Part shown: positions 19,716 through 28,259 of the stretch, one piece after another
How positions within the stretch are numbered: position 1 is the first letter of the stretch
Layout: each line of letters starts with the position of its first letter
DNA from: CAVTJL01 sp963828215
Lineage (GTDB): Bacteria > Pseudomonadota > Alphaproteobacteria > Geminicoccales > Geminicoccaceae
Direction: 5' to 3'
Length of the DNA: 64,000 nucleotides
NCBI GenBank assembly: GCA_963828215.1
Contig: CAWHFO010000052.1
Coordinates: 62,001-126,000, forward strand
Program-made: the position numbers and the translations under genes
Notes under the pieces: model-generated
Databases searched by the model: none
The model's input: only the letters and a program-made list of their open reading frames with translations
What the model was told of the DNA's origin: nothing

Positions 19716-19897
19716 CAGTTGATGGGCCAGCCGAGCAGGTGGTCTAAGGAACTCAGCGATTATCTCGATCGCAATCCCGACGACCATCTCGACGATATAG
19801 CCAAGCCCAGGAACCGCCACCCCGAGTTGGTTACTTCCTTAGGACCTTGCTCTTGCCATTTGGTCGGCGGTTGGTAGGTGCGAAGTTACCCTCTGTA

Positions 19898-20188
19898 CTA
19901 CTTTGCAAGCGCCTCTATCGCGTTCGCCAATGTGGAGTTGGGGTTGCTTCTGCAATAGTCAGCGACCTTCTCGGCATTGGCCTGCGCCTTGTCACTGTCT
20001 ATCACCGGGTTACCGGCCTTACCATGGACATAACCGTTAACCCACAGGGCAACGGCAATAGTCTTAGCTGTCGACAGGGCACCAACCTCCTTGCAGGTGG
20101 CCTTCGACATGTCCATTTCCGCGGCCATTACTTGGCCAGCCGAAAAGATACTTGCAACAGCAACTGCAATCGGAAGATAGCGCTTCAT
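19898..20188 (-). CDS. HdeA/HdeB-like periplasmic acid-stress chaperone family protein
   Basis: 96 residues with a signal peptide (MKRYLPIAVAVASIFSAG, then VMAAEM). The mature part has two cysteines, in KATCKEVGAL and VADYCRSNPNS, placed as in the HdeA-like four-helix fold where they form one disulfide. HdeA proteins unfold at low pH and hold periplasmic clients; alphaproteobacterial relatives are less well studied. A GGGAGG ribosome-binding site lies 8 bases before the ATG. The gene and its flanks (about 19730-20260) are visibly less GC-rich than the surroundings and lie next to IS1380 remains, so recent gain is likely. Confidence 0.75.
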   Translation of the reverse strand: MKRYLPIAVAVASIFSAGQVMAAEMDMSKATCKEVGALSTAKTIAVALWVNGYVHGKAGNPVIDSDKAQANAEKVADYCRSNPNSTLANAIEALAK

Positions 20189-20605
20189 GTCCGGATCCTC
20201 CCTAAGCTGCCAGCAAGAGATAGTAGCACGCTTTAGGTCCGCATGTCCCGTTAATTCGGCAGGGCTATCGCATTTGGCGGGAGGTTGCGAAGCGGGGGCA
20301 CCGTGAGCGGGGAGGAGCGGTGCCATGGAGGCGGGCCGGTGCCGGGACGCGAAGGCGGCGCGGCGAATTGCTCGTCCGGGCTGAAGCAACTCATCCGGGA
20401 TTCTCCGGATGGCTGGCTTCCGACGGTTGATGATGCGTCGTTGCGCCGCATCCGACAAGCCTCTGAGGGCCCGAAGCAGCCCCGTCGGCCGCATCCACGC
20501 GCGTCATAAGGCTCGCGCCCCATCTTGCGGCCGCGTTCGTCGGTTCTCGGTCGCTCATGGACACACCTCGGCCCTCGGGTTGCGATCGATCGTTGCTCGC
20601 GATGC
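20189..20605. other. Gap without a recognisable gene between the HdeA-like gene and the IS1380 remnant
   Basis: Short open frames exist on both strands, for instance a 55-codon minus-strand frame starting at 20555. None resembles a protein family I know. No terminal inverted repeats of the neighbouring IS element were recognised here. Confidence 0.5.
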
Positions 20606-21889
20606 TCATGCCGGGAGCGGCGGCGACCGTGGCCGCAGATCGACGATGAGCCCCAGGATCTTGGCGAACAGCGCCCTCGGCACGGCGACCTCGGCCATCT
20701 GGAAGGCGATATAGCGGCCGTGGATCACCACCTTCGCGCCGATCTTGATCAGCTTGTCCTTCAGGCTGGTCAGCGACCAGTCCTTGATCGGCTCGGGCGT
20801 CGCCAGGGTGCGCAGGAAGTTGCCGAGGTTGTAGGCCAGCGCATGAAGCTGGAGTCGGACCGCATTGGCGGCGAACGACCGGCACGACAGCCGCGTCCAC
20901 CTGATCGCGCCATGGACTCCAGCGTGAGCCCAACCCATGGCGAGCAGGAGATGAGCGTCTGGAACGGGCATTACGCCTGTACCTGTTATCATCCGCTTTT
21001 CTTGTTCAACCAGTTTGGCGATCTCGAACGCTGTGCGCTGCGGCCCGGCAACGTTCATAGCGCCGACGGCTGGCAGGACGTGCTCGGGCCGGTGATCGCC
21101 CGCTATCGAGGCAAGGTCTAGCGCATCTATTTCCGCGCCGACCGCAGCCTTCGCCATGCCGGGAATTACTACGAGTACCTGGAAGACAAGCGGATCAAGG
21201 ACGCGATCCGGCTCCCCGCCAACCGGGTCCTGCAGGAGCGGATCGGTCATCTGCTCAAGCGCCCGGCCGGGCGTCCGCCGAACCATGTCCGCCGGTCTCA
21301 CGCGAAGTTTCCGGTATCAGGCTGGAAGCTGGACCACAACCACGCCGAGTGATCGCAAGGTTGAGTGGCATCCCGGCGAGCTATGTCCCGCGCGTCGGCT
21401 TCATCGTGACCAACATCGAACACGATGCCTCGCGGCGGCCGGCAGCCATGGACACGGTCGATCCATCGGCCGGACAGCTCGCTGAGGGCTGAGAGGTTCC
21501 TCTCCGCCGTCAGCCAGCGTGTCTCGAAGCGACCCATCTGGCTTGGCGATGCCGCCGCGCCCGAGGCCGCCTTGCCGCCGACGATCCAGCGCATCGCCGG
21601 ATCGTGCCGCAGGCGCAGGGCGTCGTTGACATCCTCGTACCCGGCAAGCCGCCCGAACACCGACTGCCGCAGCAGCCCGACCAGTGCATGGCGACCATTC
21701 CTGCCGGTACGTGCATCGGCCAGCAGGTCACCCGCCATCGCGCTGAGAGCGAGGGCGTCGTCGAGTTCGCGGTAGGCCAGCAATCCGGCATCGGAGGTGA
21801 TCCGGGGAGCCATGGAACTCGAGCTTCAGCCGGCGATCGAAATCGAGCCTGAGAGAGCCCTCGATCGCTTCACCCGTCGGGTGCGCCAT
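20606..21889 (-). pseudogene. IS1380-family transposase, rearranged and dead
   Basis: The minus strand carries the N-terminal third, starting at ATG 21889 (MAHPTGEAIEGSLRLDFDRR, then ITSDAGLLAYRELDDA, RWIDRVHG and RPPRGIVFD). It also carries the C-terminal end (TRLSCRSFAANAVRLQLHAL, EPIKDWSLTSLKDKLIKIG, stop at 20606). The middle (MDSSVSPTHGEQEMSVWNGH through WHPGEL and FIVTN) is on the plus strand from about 20912 to 21414, so it is inverted in place. About 25 codons expected before the C-terminal part are missing. The middle also has an in-frame TAG after ARYRGKV and other frame breaks. A transposase cannot be made from this copy. Confidence 0.85.
20912..21414 (+). mobile_element. Inverted internal segment of the IS1380 transposase
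   Basis: Plus-strand reading of about 500 bases gives the central catalytic part of IS1380 transposases, starting exactly at the DSSVSPTHGEQ block and ending in the WHPGEL/FIVTN block. The flanking parts of the same gene read on the minus strand. The breakpoints are sharp, at about 20911/20912 and 21414/21415. Confidence 0.8.
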
Positions 21890-21906
21890 GACGGCCCCAC
21901 GCGGTT

Positions 21907-21918
21907 CAGGTTAACCTG
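21907..21918. repeat. 12-bp perfect palindrome upstream of the IS1380 transposase start
   Basis: CAGGTTAACCTG is fully self-complementary and lies 18 bases before the transposase ATG on the minus strand. It may belong to the IS end or be an operator. No partner copy was found at the other side of the element. Confidence 0.45.
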
Positions 21919-21966
21919 TTGATTGTTATACCTGAATTCGTCTCGAAATCACATCAAATCGCCCCG

Positions 21967-22077
21967 TCATCCGGCGAATGCGGGGTAGAACAGGGCCACG
22001 CCAACGAAAAAGAGACCCGGAAAGGCCCGGGTGACGGAGTCCAGCACTGTCGGCGTGCCCCGCTCGTCGACCTGGCA
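21967..22077 (-). pseudogene. Possible C-terminal membrane-helix remnant
   Basis: An open minus-strand stretch without a start codon ends in DSVTRAFPGLFFVGVALFYP followed by AFAG and a stop. This resembles the last transmembrane helix of a larger protein. A TAG lies directly upstream at 22078-22080. It sits between the IS1380 remnant and the methyltransferase gene and may be the tail of a gene cut by the insertion. The parent family was not recognised. Confidence 0.25.
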
Positions 22078-22170
22078 CTATCGCTCGCGCTCGTAGGGAT
22101 GATCGCATGAGACCGTCTATCGGGCCACCGTCGAAGGTCCGCGTCTCATCGAGGCCGGTCGACGGATCGC

Positions 22171-23163
22171 TCAGGCGGCGACCGCCTCGAGGATCGACAG
22201 GGGCGCGTTGGTCGGCAGCAGGCGCGCCAGCCTCAGGCCGGCCGCAGCGAAGAGCCGCTCGTAGTGCTCGCGGGTCCGCTCCATGCCGCCGGTCACCGCC
22301 AGCATGTTCAAATCCGACAGCTTGATCGGGTCGGGCTCGTTGCCCGGCGGCACGATCGTCTCGACCACCAGCACGCGGCCGCCCGGGCGCATGGCCCGGC
22401 GGCAGTTGTCGAGAATCGTCCCGGCCCGCTCGTCGTCCCAGTCGTGGACGACCTTCTTGAGGGCGTAGGTGTCGGCCTCCGGCACGCCGGCGAAAAAGTC
22501 GCCGGCGACCAGCTCGCAGCGCGGCAGGGGCCCACCGACACCCTTCCGTGCCGCCTCGATGCCGCTCGCCCGGTCGAGCAGGACGCCGGTCAGGTGCGGA
22601 TTGAGGCCCACGATGGCCGAGAGCAGCTGGCCATGTCCGCCGCCGACGTCGACGACCCGCCGGCATGCGGAGAAGTCGTAGGCGCGCGCCGCCTCGACAT
22701 TGCCGCCCGAGCCGAGCGATACCATCGCCCGCTGGAAGAGAGCGGCCTCCTCGGGGTGGCGATCCAGCCACTCGAAGCGCGGCGCGCCGAACACGTGACC
22801 GAAGGCCGCCTCGCCGGTCCGCACGGAATGCAGCAGCTGCCCCCACGCCGCGTAGGCCTCGCGGTTGATCATGCGGATGAAGTCCCGCGGCCCCTCGGGC
22901 AGATCGGAGCGCAGCCCTTCGCTGAGCTCGGTCTGCGCGAACAGGCCCGGCTCCTCCTCGCGGAACACGCCCTCGCCGGCGAGGAACCGCAGCACGCGAT
23001 AGAGCGCGCCGGCGTCGGCGCCGGCCGCCGTGGCGAGATCATCCACCGTGCGTGGCCCGCCGTGCAGCAGGTCCGCGATCTTCAGCTCGGCCGCGACGTG
23101 GAGCGCCTGCGCCACGGCGAAGCCGAACCCCATCCGCAACAGGCGCTGCGCGACCGTAGCCAT
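22171..23163 (-). CDS. SAM-dependent O-methyltransferase (acetylserotonin/hydroxyneurosporene type)
   Basis: 330 residues. An N-terminal winged-helix dimerisation domain (residues 1-90, ALHVAAELKIADLL and LYRVLRFLA) is followed by a Rossmann methyltransferase domain with the SAM motif VVDVGGGHGQLL. The catalytic-base region is KKVVHDWDDE, with the His used to deprotonate a phenolic hydroxyl, then GGRVLVVE. This is the Methyltransf_2 layout used on phenols, flavonoids and carotenoid hydroxyls; the substrate is unknown. ATG at 23163 is the start. It stands alone next to the IS1380 scar. Confidence 0.9.
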   Translation of the reverse strand: MATVAQRLLRMGFGFAVAQALHVAAELKIADLLHGGPRTVDDLATAAGADAGALYRVLRFLAGEGVFREEEPGLFAQTELSEGLRSDLPEGPRDFIRMINREAYAAWGQLLHSVRTGEAAFGHVFGAPRFEWLDRHPEEAALFQRAMVSLGSGGNVEAARAYDFSACRRVVDVGGGHGQLLSAIVGLNPHLTGVLLDRASGIEAARKGVGGPLPRCELVAGDFFAGVPEADTYALKKVVHDWDDERAGTILDNCRRAMRPGGRVLVVETIVPPGNEPDPIKLSDLNMLAVTGGMERTREHYERLFAAAGLRLARLLPTNAPLSILEAVAA

Positions 23164-23288
23164 GACCTTCTCCCCTGCCGAGCCGAGCCGCCGCGGGCAC
23201 TGCCGCGACCATCCGGCACATAGCTCGACCGGATGCTACCATGCGGGAGAAGCGGAGCCTCATCAATTCGCGGGCTCCAGCGGCGGCT

Positions 23289-24458
23289 CTAGCCCGAAAG
23301 CCCCGTCGCCTCCCACCGCCCGCTCGCGGCCGAGCGCAGCACCGCCTCGCACACGCGCTGCGTCTCCAGCGCCGCCGCGAAATCCGGCTGGGCCGGCACC
23401 CCCGTCTCCAGCCCCTTCAGAAAATCGGCCAGCGCATGAACAAAGCTGTGCTCGAAGCCGATGGTGAGGCCGGGCACCCACCAGTGGCCCATATAGGGAT
23501 GCTCGCCATTGGTGACGTGGATGCGCCGCCACCCCGCCAGATGGCTTTTTGTCCTTTCTCCACTTTCCGGGCTCCGATACTCGAAGAAGTCGAGATACTC
23601 GCTCTCGTGCAGGTCGAAGCGCAGCGAGCCGTCGGCCCCGTTCAGCTCGAATGTCTTTTGTGCCTTCTGGCCGCGGGCGTAGCGCGTGCTCTCGAAGACG
23701 CCGATCGAGCCGTTGGCGAACCGGCAGAGAAAAGCGCAGGCATCGTCGATGCGCACCGGCTCCGGCTTTCCCGTCTCCTGGTGCACGCGCTCTCTGACAA
23801 AAGTCTCGGTATCGGCAGTCACGCGCGTGATGGGCCCGTTCAGCCACATCGCCGTATCGATGCAGTGGGCGAGAAGGTCGCCGGTGACGCCCGAGCCCGC
23901 GGCGCCGGCATCCAGCCGCCACAGCGCCGTCCCGCCCTGCGGCACCTCCGGCGCTATCGTCCAGTCCTGCAGGAACCGCGCCCGATAGTGAAACGGCCGG
24001 CCGATCCGGCCCTCCTCGACGAGCTGCCGGGCCAGGCTCACCGCGGGCACCCGGCGATAATTGTACCAGACCATGGTCGGCACGCCGGCCTTCCGCACGG
24101 CTTCGACCATCGCCTCCCCCTCGGCCACGTCCATCGCGAGCGGCTTCTCGCACAGGATCATCTTGCCCGCCGCCGCCGCCCCGAGCGCGATCTCCTTGTG
24201 GAGATTGTTCGGCACGCAGATGTCGACCGCGTCGATGTCGTCCCGGGCGACGAGCTTTTTCCAGTCGGTCTCGACGCTTGGGAAGCCCCAGACGTCGGCA
24301 AACGCGGCAACGCCGGCGGCGTCGCGGGCGCAGACGGCCTGAAGCAGCGGCCGATGCAGCAGCTCCGGGAAGAACCGGCTGACCCTCTGATAGGCATTGG
24401 CATGCGCCCGGCCCATGAACCCGCAGCCCACCAGCCCGACCCTGAGCGGTTTTCTCAA
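23289..24458 (-). CDS. Gfo/Idh/MocA-family NAD(P)-dependent oxidoreductase
   Basis: 389 residues. The N-terminal Rossmann motif is GLVGCGFMGRAHANAY, and the EKP motif (MILCEKPLAMD) holds the catalytic lysine. The second conserved region, TGDLLAHCIDTAMWL, has the catalytic His. Family members oxidise sugars, inositols or related polyols. The start is TTG at 24458, preceded by GGAGGAGAAG about 10 bases upstream. The gene is apparently single; no linked transporter is adjacent. Confidence 0.9.
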   Translation of the reverse strand: MRKPLRVGLVGCGFMGRAHANAYQRVSRFFPELLHRPLLQAVCARDAAGVAAFADVWGFPSVETDWKKLVARDDIDAVDICVPNNLHKEIALGAAAAGKMILCEKPLAMDVAEGEAMVEAVRKAGVPTMVWYNYRRVPAVSLARQLVEEGRIGRPFHYRARFLQDWTIAPEVPQGGTALWRLDAGAAGSGVTGDLLAHCIDTAMWLNGPITRVTADTETFVRERVHQETGKPEPVRIDDACAFLCRFANGSIGVFESTRYARGQKAQKTFELNGADGSLRFDLHESEYLDFFEYRSPESGERTKSHLAGWRRIHVTNGEHPYMGHWWVPGLTIGFEHSFVHALADFLKGLETGVPAQPDFAAALETQRVCEAVLRSAASGRWEATGLSG

Positions 24459-24619
24459 TGCCTCTTCTCCTCCCTGTGCGACCCTCGGGGGCGTCTCCGC
24501 GTTGGCGCTCCCAGCCTGGAACCGGGCGGGACGAGCCCGGTTCTGAAGTCCATGCGGGCCCGGTCGCCCGATTGTCCCGCCCGGGCCAGACCCTATCGCG
24601 CGTGAGCGGGAGATGACAC

Positions 24620-25066
24620 ATGAGACCTCATCTGCCGAGTGGCCCCGCCGGGATCTTGTCGGTTGCGGCGCTGCTCGCCATGGCCGGATGCGCCGGCTCG
24701 GGCACGCCGCCCAACGCCCAGCTCGCCCGCGCCGATCTGGCGGTGCAGGAGGCGGTGGCGGCCCAGGCCTCGCAATATGCCGCCACCGATCTGAGCCGGG
24801 CGCAGACCGACCTCGCCGCGGCCCATCAGGCGGTCAATGACGGAAACTTCGCCCATGCCCGGCGCTAGGCCGAGCTCGCCGAATCGGATGCGCAGCTGGC
24901 CCAGGCGCGCACGGAGGCCGCCCAGGCGCGGCAGGCCTCCTCGCAGATGAGCACCACGGTCAACGAGCTTCAGCAGGAGACGACGAAACCCGCATCGCCG
25001 GTCGTCGTGACACCGGCACTGCAACCTGCATCACCGGTGGTCGTGACACCGACATCGCAACCCTAG
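24620..25066 (+). CDS. DUF4398-type lipoprotein with an in-frame amber codon
   Basis: The lipoprotein signal reads ALLAMAGCAGSG, with a lipobox Cys near residue 24. It is followed by a helical, Ala/Gln-rich DUF4398-like repeat region (VQEAVAAQASQYAATDLSRA, AHQAVNDGNFAHARR). A TAG at 24866-24868 interrupts the frame where homologues have Tyr (ARRYAELAE). The same frame then stays open for 65 codons to a second TAG at 25064. The stop is probably a substitution error or a recent nonsense mutation. The C-terminus holds two copies of a 12-residue P/V-rich repeat. It lies just upstream of an OmpA-like lipoprotein of similar design. Confidence 0.65.
24989..25060 (+). repeat. Tandem 36-bp repeat (two units) in the lipoprotein gene
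   Basis: Units 24989-25024 and 25025-25060 are diverged direct copies encoding PASPVVVTPALQ and PASPVVVTPTSQ. They make a flexible Pro/Val-rich tail. Differences between the units are mostly at third positions, so this is not a fresh slip. Confidence 0.8.
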
Positions 25067-25081
25067 GCGGAGGGCCTGACC

Positions 25082-25882
25082 ATGACGTCGCTACGTTCCT
25101 CCCGGGGACTTCGCATGATGGCGCCAAGAGCATCTGGCATGATGGCGCTGCTGGCGATGGCCTCGCTCGCCGGATGCGCCACCAAGCCGGCGAACCTGGA
25201 CCAGGCGGCCACCGCCATCCAGGCCGCCCGCGCCGACCCCGAGATCACCCAATATGCCCCGGCCGAGCTCGACAAGGCCCAGGCCGATCTGGACAGCGCC
25301 AACAATGCCTGGGAGACGGGCCAGGGCAGGGACGACGCATCCAACGGTGCCGTCATCGCCATGCAGCAGGTGGAGATCGCCCGGGCCACGGCCGAGCAGC
25401 GCAAGGCCCAGGCTCAGGTCACCCAGCTCGGCAGCACGCGCGAGAAAGTCCTGCGCGAGTCGGCCGAGCAGGAGGTGGCGACGCTCCGCCAGCAGCTGGC
25501 ATCCCTACAGGCCAAGCAGACCGACCGCGGCATCGTGCTGACCATGGGCGACGTTCTGTTCGACGTCGATCAGGCGACGTTGAAGCCCGGCGCCATCGAG
25601 CAGATGAGCCGGCTGGCCCAGTTCCTCCAGCAGCACCCGGACCAGAGCCTCCGCATCGAGGGCTACACGGACTCGACCGGAACCGCCGACTACAACCAGA
25701 GCCTGTCGCAGCGCCGCGCCGACGCCGTCCGCAACACCCTCGTCGCCGATGGTGTGGCCCCCCAGCGCATCGTCGCCGTGGGCCTCGGCGAGGACTATCC
25801 CGTGGCGACGAACAGCACCGCCGCCGGCCGCCAGCAGAACCGCCGCGTCAACATCGTCATCGCCAACCCGCCGGCCGCGTAG
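25082..25882 (+). CDS. OmpA-family lipoprotein with DUF4398-like helical region
   Basis: 266 residues. The lipobox is MASLAGCATK, then come a helical region (residues 40-140, AAELDKAQADLDSANNAW) and a C-terminal OmpA-like peptidoglycan-binding domain. The latter shows VLFDVDQATLKPGA, the TDSTGTADYNQSLSQRRA motif with the Asp and Arg that bind meso-diaminopimelate, and NRRVNIVI. It probably anchors the outer membrane to peptidoglycan. It starts 15 bases after the upstream DUF4398 lipoprotein gene, so the two likely form an envelope operon. Confidence 0.88.
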   Translation: MTSLRSSRGLRMMAPRASGMMALLAMASLAGCATKPANLDQAATAIQAARADPEITQYAPAELDKAQADLDSANNAWETGQGRDDASNGAVIAMQQVEIARATAEQRKAQAQVTQLGSTREKVLRESAEQEVATLRQQLASLQAKQTDRGIVLTMGDVLFDVDQATLKPGAIEQMSRLAQFLQQHPDQSLRIEGYTDSTGTADYNQSLSQRRADAVRNTLVADGVAPQRIVAVGLGEDYPVATNSTAAGRQQNRRVNIVIANPPAA

Positions 25883-25913
25883 GCGGCCCGCGTGCTCGCG
25901 GCCGCCCCGTCTT

Positions 25914-27935
25914 CTAGGCGGGCTCCCGGCGGCGGCGCCGCTCGCGCTCGCCGGTGGCTCGCGGCTCCTGCGTCGGAAGCGTGATGACCTGGGCCAGCGC
26001 CGTGTAGGGTGCCGTCTTGTGCGGAAACGCCATCGCCTCGACGAAGTGGCGCTGGAACTCGGGCTCGATCGCCGTTTCTACTTTCTCGATGCGGTCGACC
26101 AGCCCCTCGATCTCGCGGCGGGCGGCGCGGTTCAGGAGCGCGATCCGGGCGCCCGTGCCGGCGGCGTTGCCGACGCTGTGGACGCGGGCGGGCTCGCAGT
26201 CCGGCACGAGGCCCAGGACCAGCGCGTGCAGCGGGTCGATGTGGCTGCCGAAGGCTCCGGCCAGCATGATCCGGTCGACCCGCTCGATGCCCAGTCGGTC
26301 CATCAGGAGCCTGCAGCCCGCATGAAGGGCGGCCTTGGCGAGCTGGATCGCCCGGATGTCGCCCTGGGTGACACGGATGACCGGCTCGCCGTCGTGGAGC
26401 AGATAGGAAAAGGTGCGGCCGGTCGCCTCGATCCGGGCCGTGCGGGCGGCGAGGCGGCCGTCGATCACGCCGTCGGCGGTGACGATGCCGGCGAGAAAAA
26501 GCTCGGCCACGACCTCGATGATGCCCGACCCGCAGATGCCGGTGACGCCGCTCAGGGCCACGGCGTCGAGAAAGCCCGGCTCGTCCGACCAGAGGTCGGA
26601 GCCGATGACCTTGAAGCGCGGCTCCAGGGTCGCCCGGTCGATGCGGACCCGCTCGATGGCGCCCGGGGCCGCCCGCTGGCCGGCGCTGATCTGGGCACCC
26701 TCGAAGGCCGGCCCGGTCGGCGAGGAGCAGGCGAGAAGGCGCTCGCGATTGCCCAGCACGATCTCGGCATTGGTGCCGACATCGACCAGAAGCAGCATGT
26801 CGTCGGTCAGGTGCGGGCCCTGGGCCAGGACCATGCCCGCCGCGTCGGCGCCGACATGGCCGGCGATGCAGGGCAGGACATAGATCCTGGCGCCGGGGTG
26901 GAGAGCGCTCTGGCCGAGCTCGCGGGCCGGCAGGTCTAGGGCGCCGTCCACCGCGAGCGCGAAAGGGGCCATGCCGAGCTGGGTCGGGTCGATGCCGAGG
27001 AAGAGGTGATGCATGATCGGGTTGCCGACCACGACCATCTCGAGGACGAGGCCGAGGTCGATGCCGGCCGCCTCTGCGACCTCGGCCGCGAGCTGGCTCA
27101 CGGCATCGCGCACGGCCCGGGTCATCTCGACCTCGCCGCCCGGGTTCATCATCACGTAGGACACCCGGCTCATCAGGTCCTCGCCGAAGCGGATCTGCGG
27201 GTTCATCAGCCCGGCCGAGGCCTTCGTCTCCCCGGTCAGGAGATCGGTGAGATGGGCCGCGATCGTGGTCGAGCCGATGTCGACCGCGAGGCCGTAGGCG
27301 GCGCCTTGATAGCCGGGCCAGACGGCGATGATCCGCGTCCCGTCGTGGACCGCGACGGTCACCTTCCAGGCCCCGCGACGGAGCGCCGCCTGGAGCTTCT
27401 GGAGCACGTCCAGCTCGGCCGCGAGGCCCGTCAGGCCCCATTGCTTGTCCAACGCCTCGGCCAGCCGCTCGAGGTCGCCGCGGGCGTGGTGCATGTCGGG
27501 CTGATCGACCTCGACATAGTAGAGCCGGAGCACCGGATCGAGCGCCACGGCGCGGGCGTCGGCGCTCTTGCGCACCACCTGCCGGTGGAGCTGGCTCTCC
27601 GGCGGGACATCGATGACCAGGTCGCCCTCGACAAGGGCCTGACAGGAGAGGCGGCGACCTGCGCCGAGACCTTTGCGCTCGGCGTAGCGGCGCTCGACAT
27701 CCGTGGCAGCGGAGAGATGGCCGGCGGCGCTGGCGATGCCGTGCTTGGCGAAGCTGCCCTCGGCGACGGTGATCTGGCAGCGGCCGCAGAGCGCCCGGCC
27801 GCCGCAGACGCTGTCGACGTCGACCCCGAGCCGGCGGGCCGCGGCCAGGAGGCCGGTGCCCCTCGAGAAGCGCCCCCGCTTGCCCGAGGGCGTGAAGACG
27901 ACCAGCGCCTCGTTGCTCGTCGCTTCCGGGCTCAT
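25914..27935 (-). CDS. RACo-type reductive activator of corrinoid protein (2Fe-2S plus ASKHA domains)
   Basis: 673 residues. The N-terminal ferredoxin domain has Cys44, Cys50, Cys53 (SVCGGRALCGRCQ) and Cys98 (RRLSCQA) to bind a 2Fe-2S cluster. A linker and a large actin-like ATPase domain follow, with AVDIGSTTIAAHL, LLLVDVGTNAEIVL and IMLAGAFGSHI. Such proteins reduce inactive Co(II) corrinoid to Co(I) in methyltransferase systems at the cost of ATP. Its ATG overlaps the stop of the 'virulence factor' gene by 4 bases. It is the last gene of a four-gene operon that also encodes a corrinoid protein, its likely partner. Confidence 0.9.
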   Translation of the reverse strand: MSPEATSNEALVVFTPSGKRGRFSRGTGLLAAARRLGVDVDSVCGGRALCGRCQITVAEGSFAKHGIASAAGHLSAATDVERRYAERKGLGAGRRLSCQALVEGDLVIDVPPESQLHRQVVRKSADARAVALDPVLRLYYVEVDQPDMHHARGDLERLAEALDKQWGLTGLAAELDVLQKLQAALRRGAWKVTVAVHDGTRIIAVWPGYQGAAYGLAVDIGSTTIAAHLTDLLTGETKASAGLMNPQIRFGEDLMSRVSYVMMNPGGEVEMTRAVRDAVSQLAAEVAEAAGIDLGLVLEMVVVGNPIMHHLFLGIDPTQLGMAPFALAVDGALDLPARELGQSALHPGARIYVLPCIAGHVGADAAGMVLAQGPHLTDDMLLLVDVGTNAEIVLGNRERLLACSSPTGPAFEGAQISAGQRAAPGAIERVRIDRATLEPRFKVIGSDLWSDEPGFLDAVALSGVTGICGSGIIEVVAELFLAGIVTADGVIDGRLAARTARIEATGRTFSYLLHDGEPVIRVTQGDIRAIQLAKAALHAGCRLLMDRLGIERVDRIMLAGAFGSHIDPLHALVLGLVPDCEPARVHSVGNAAGTGARIALLNRAARREIEGLVDRIEKVETAIEPEFQRHFVEAMAFPHKTAPYTALAQVITLPTQEPRATGERERRRRREPA

Positions 27936-28252
27936 CGGTGCTCGGCTTCGGGGTCGGGCTCGTTGCCGAGGGCGGCGACGAGCGCCCTCAGCGCCGTGGC
28001 ATCGTAGGCGGCCTCGAGGCGGTCGGCCGCCGCCTGCGCCTCGGCCTCGAGATCCTCTCCGCAGGGCAAGGGCGGGTCCCTCGCCCACTCGCCGAGATAG
28101 GCGTCGGTGCCGGTCAGCTTCGCGCGCATGGCGGCGCGGTCGATCGCCTCCTGAAAGCGGTCGCTGAGCTGCCGGCGCGCGGTCCGGCGGCCGGCACGCA
28201 CGAGAACCTGGGCCGGGATGGCCCGCCAGCGAACGATCACGAGCTCGGCCAT
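27932..28252 (-). CDS. 'Virulence factor' domain protein (small, function unknown)
   Basis: 106 residues. It starts MAELVIVRWRAIPAQVLVRA and continues with the charged LSDRFQEAIDRAAMRAKL. I recognise this as the conserved small family named 'virulence factor' in domain databases, which often sits beside corrinoid-protein and DUF1638 genes in alphaproteobacteria. Nothing in this protein suggests virulence; a role in corrinoid methyl transfer is inference from context. It is sandwiched with a short gap after DUF1638 and a 4-base overlap with the RACo gene. Confidence 0.75.
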   Translation of the reverse strand: MAELVIVRWRAIPAQVLVRAGRRTARRQLSDRFQEAIDRAAMRAKLTGTDAYLGEWARDPPLPCGEDLEAEAQAAADRLEAAYDATALRALVAALGNEPDPEAEHR

Positions 28253-28259
28253 CGCCGTC

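Noticed and set aside
20391..20570. Short minus-strand frame starting MSDREPTNAAARWG
   Set aside because: Open and with an ATG, but no ribosome-binding site or family is recognisable. It lies in IS-flanking debris, so it is not called as a gene.
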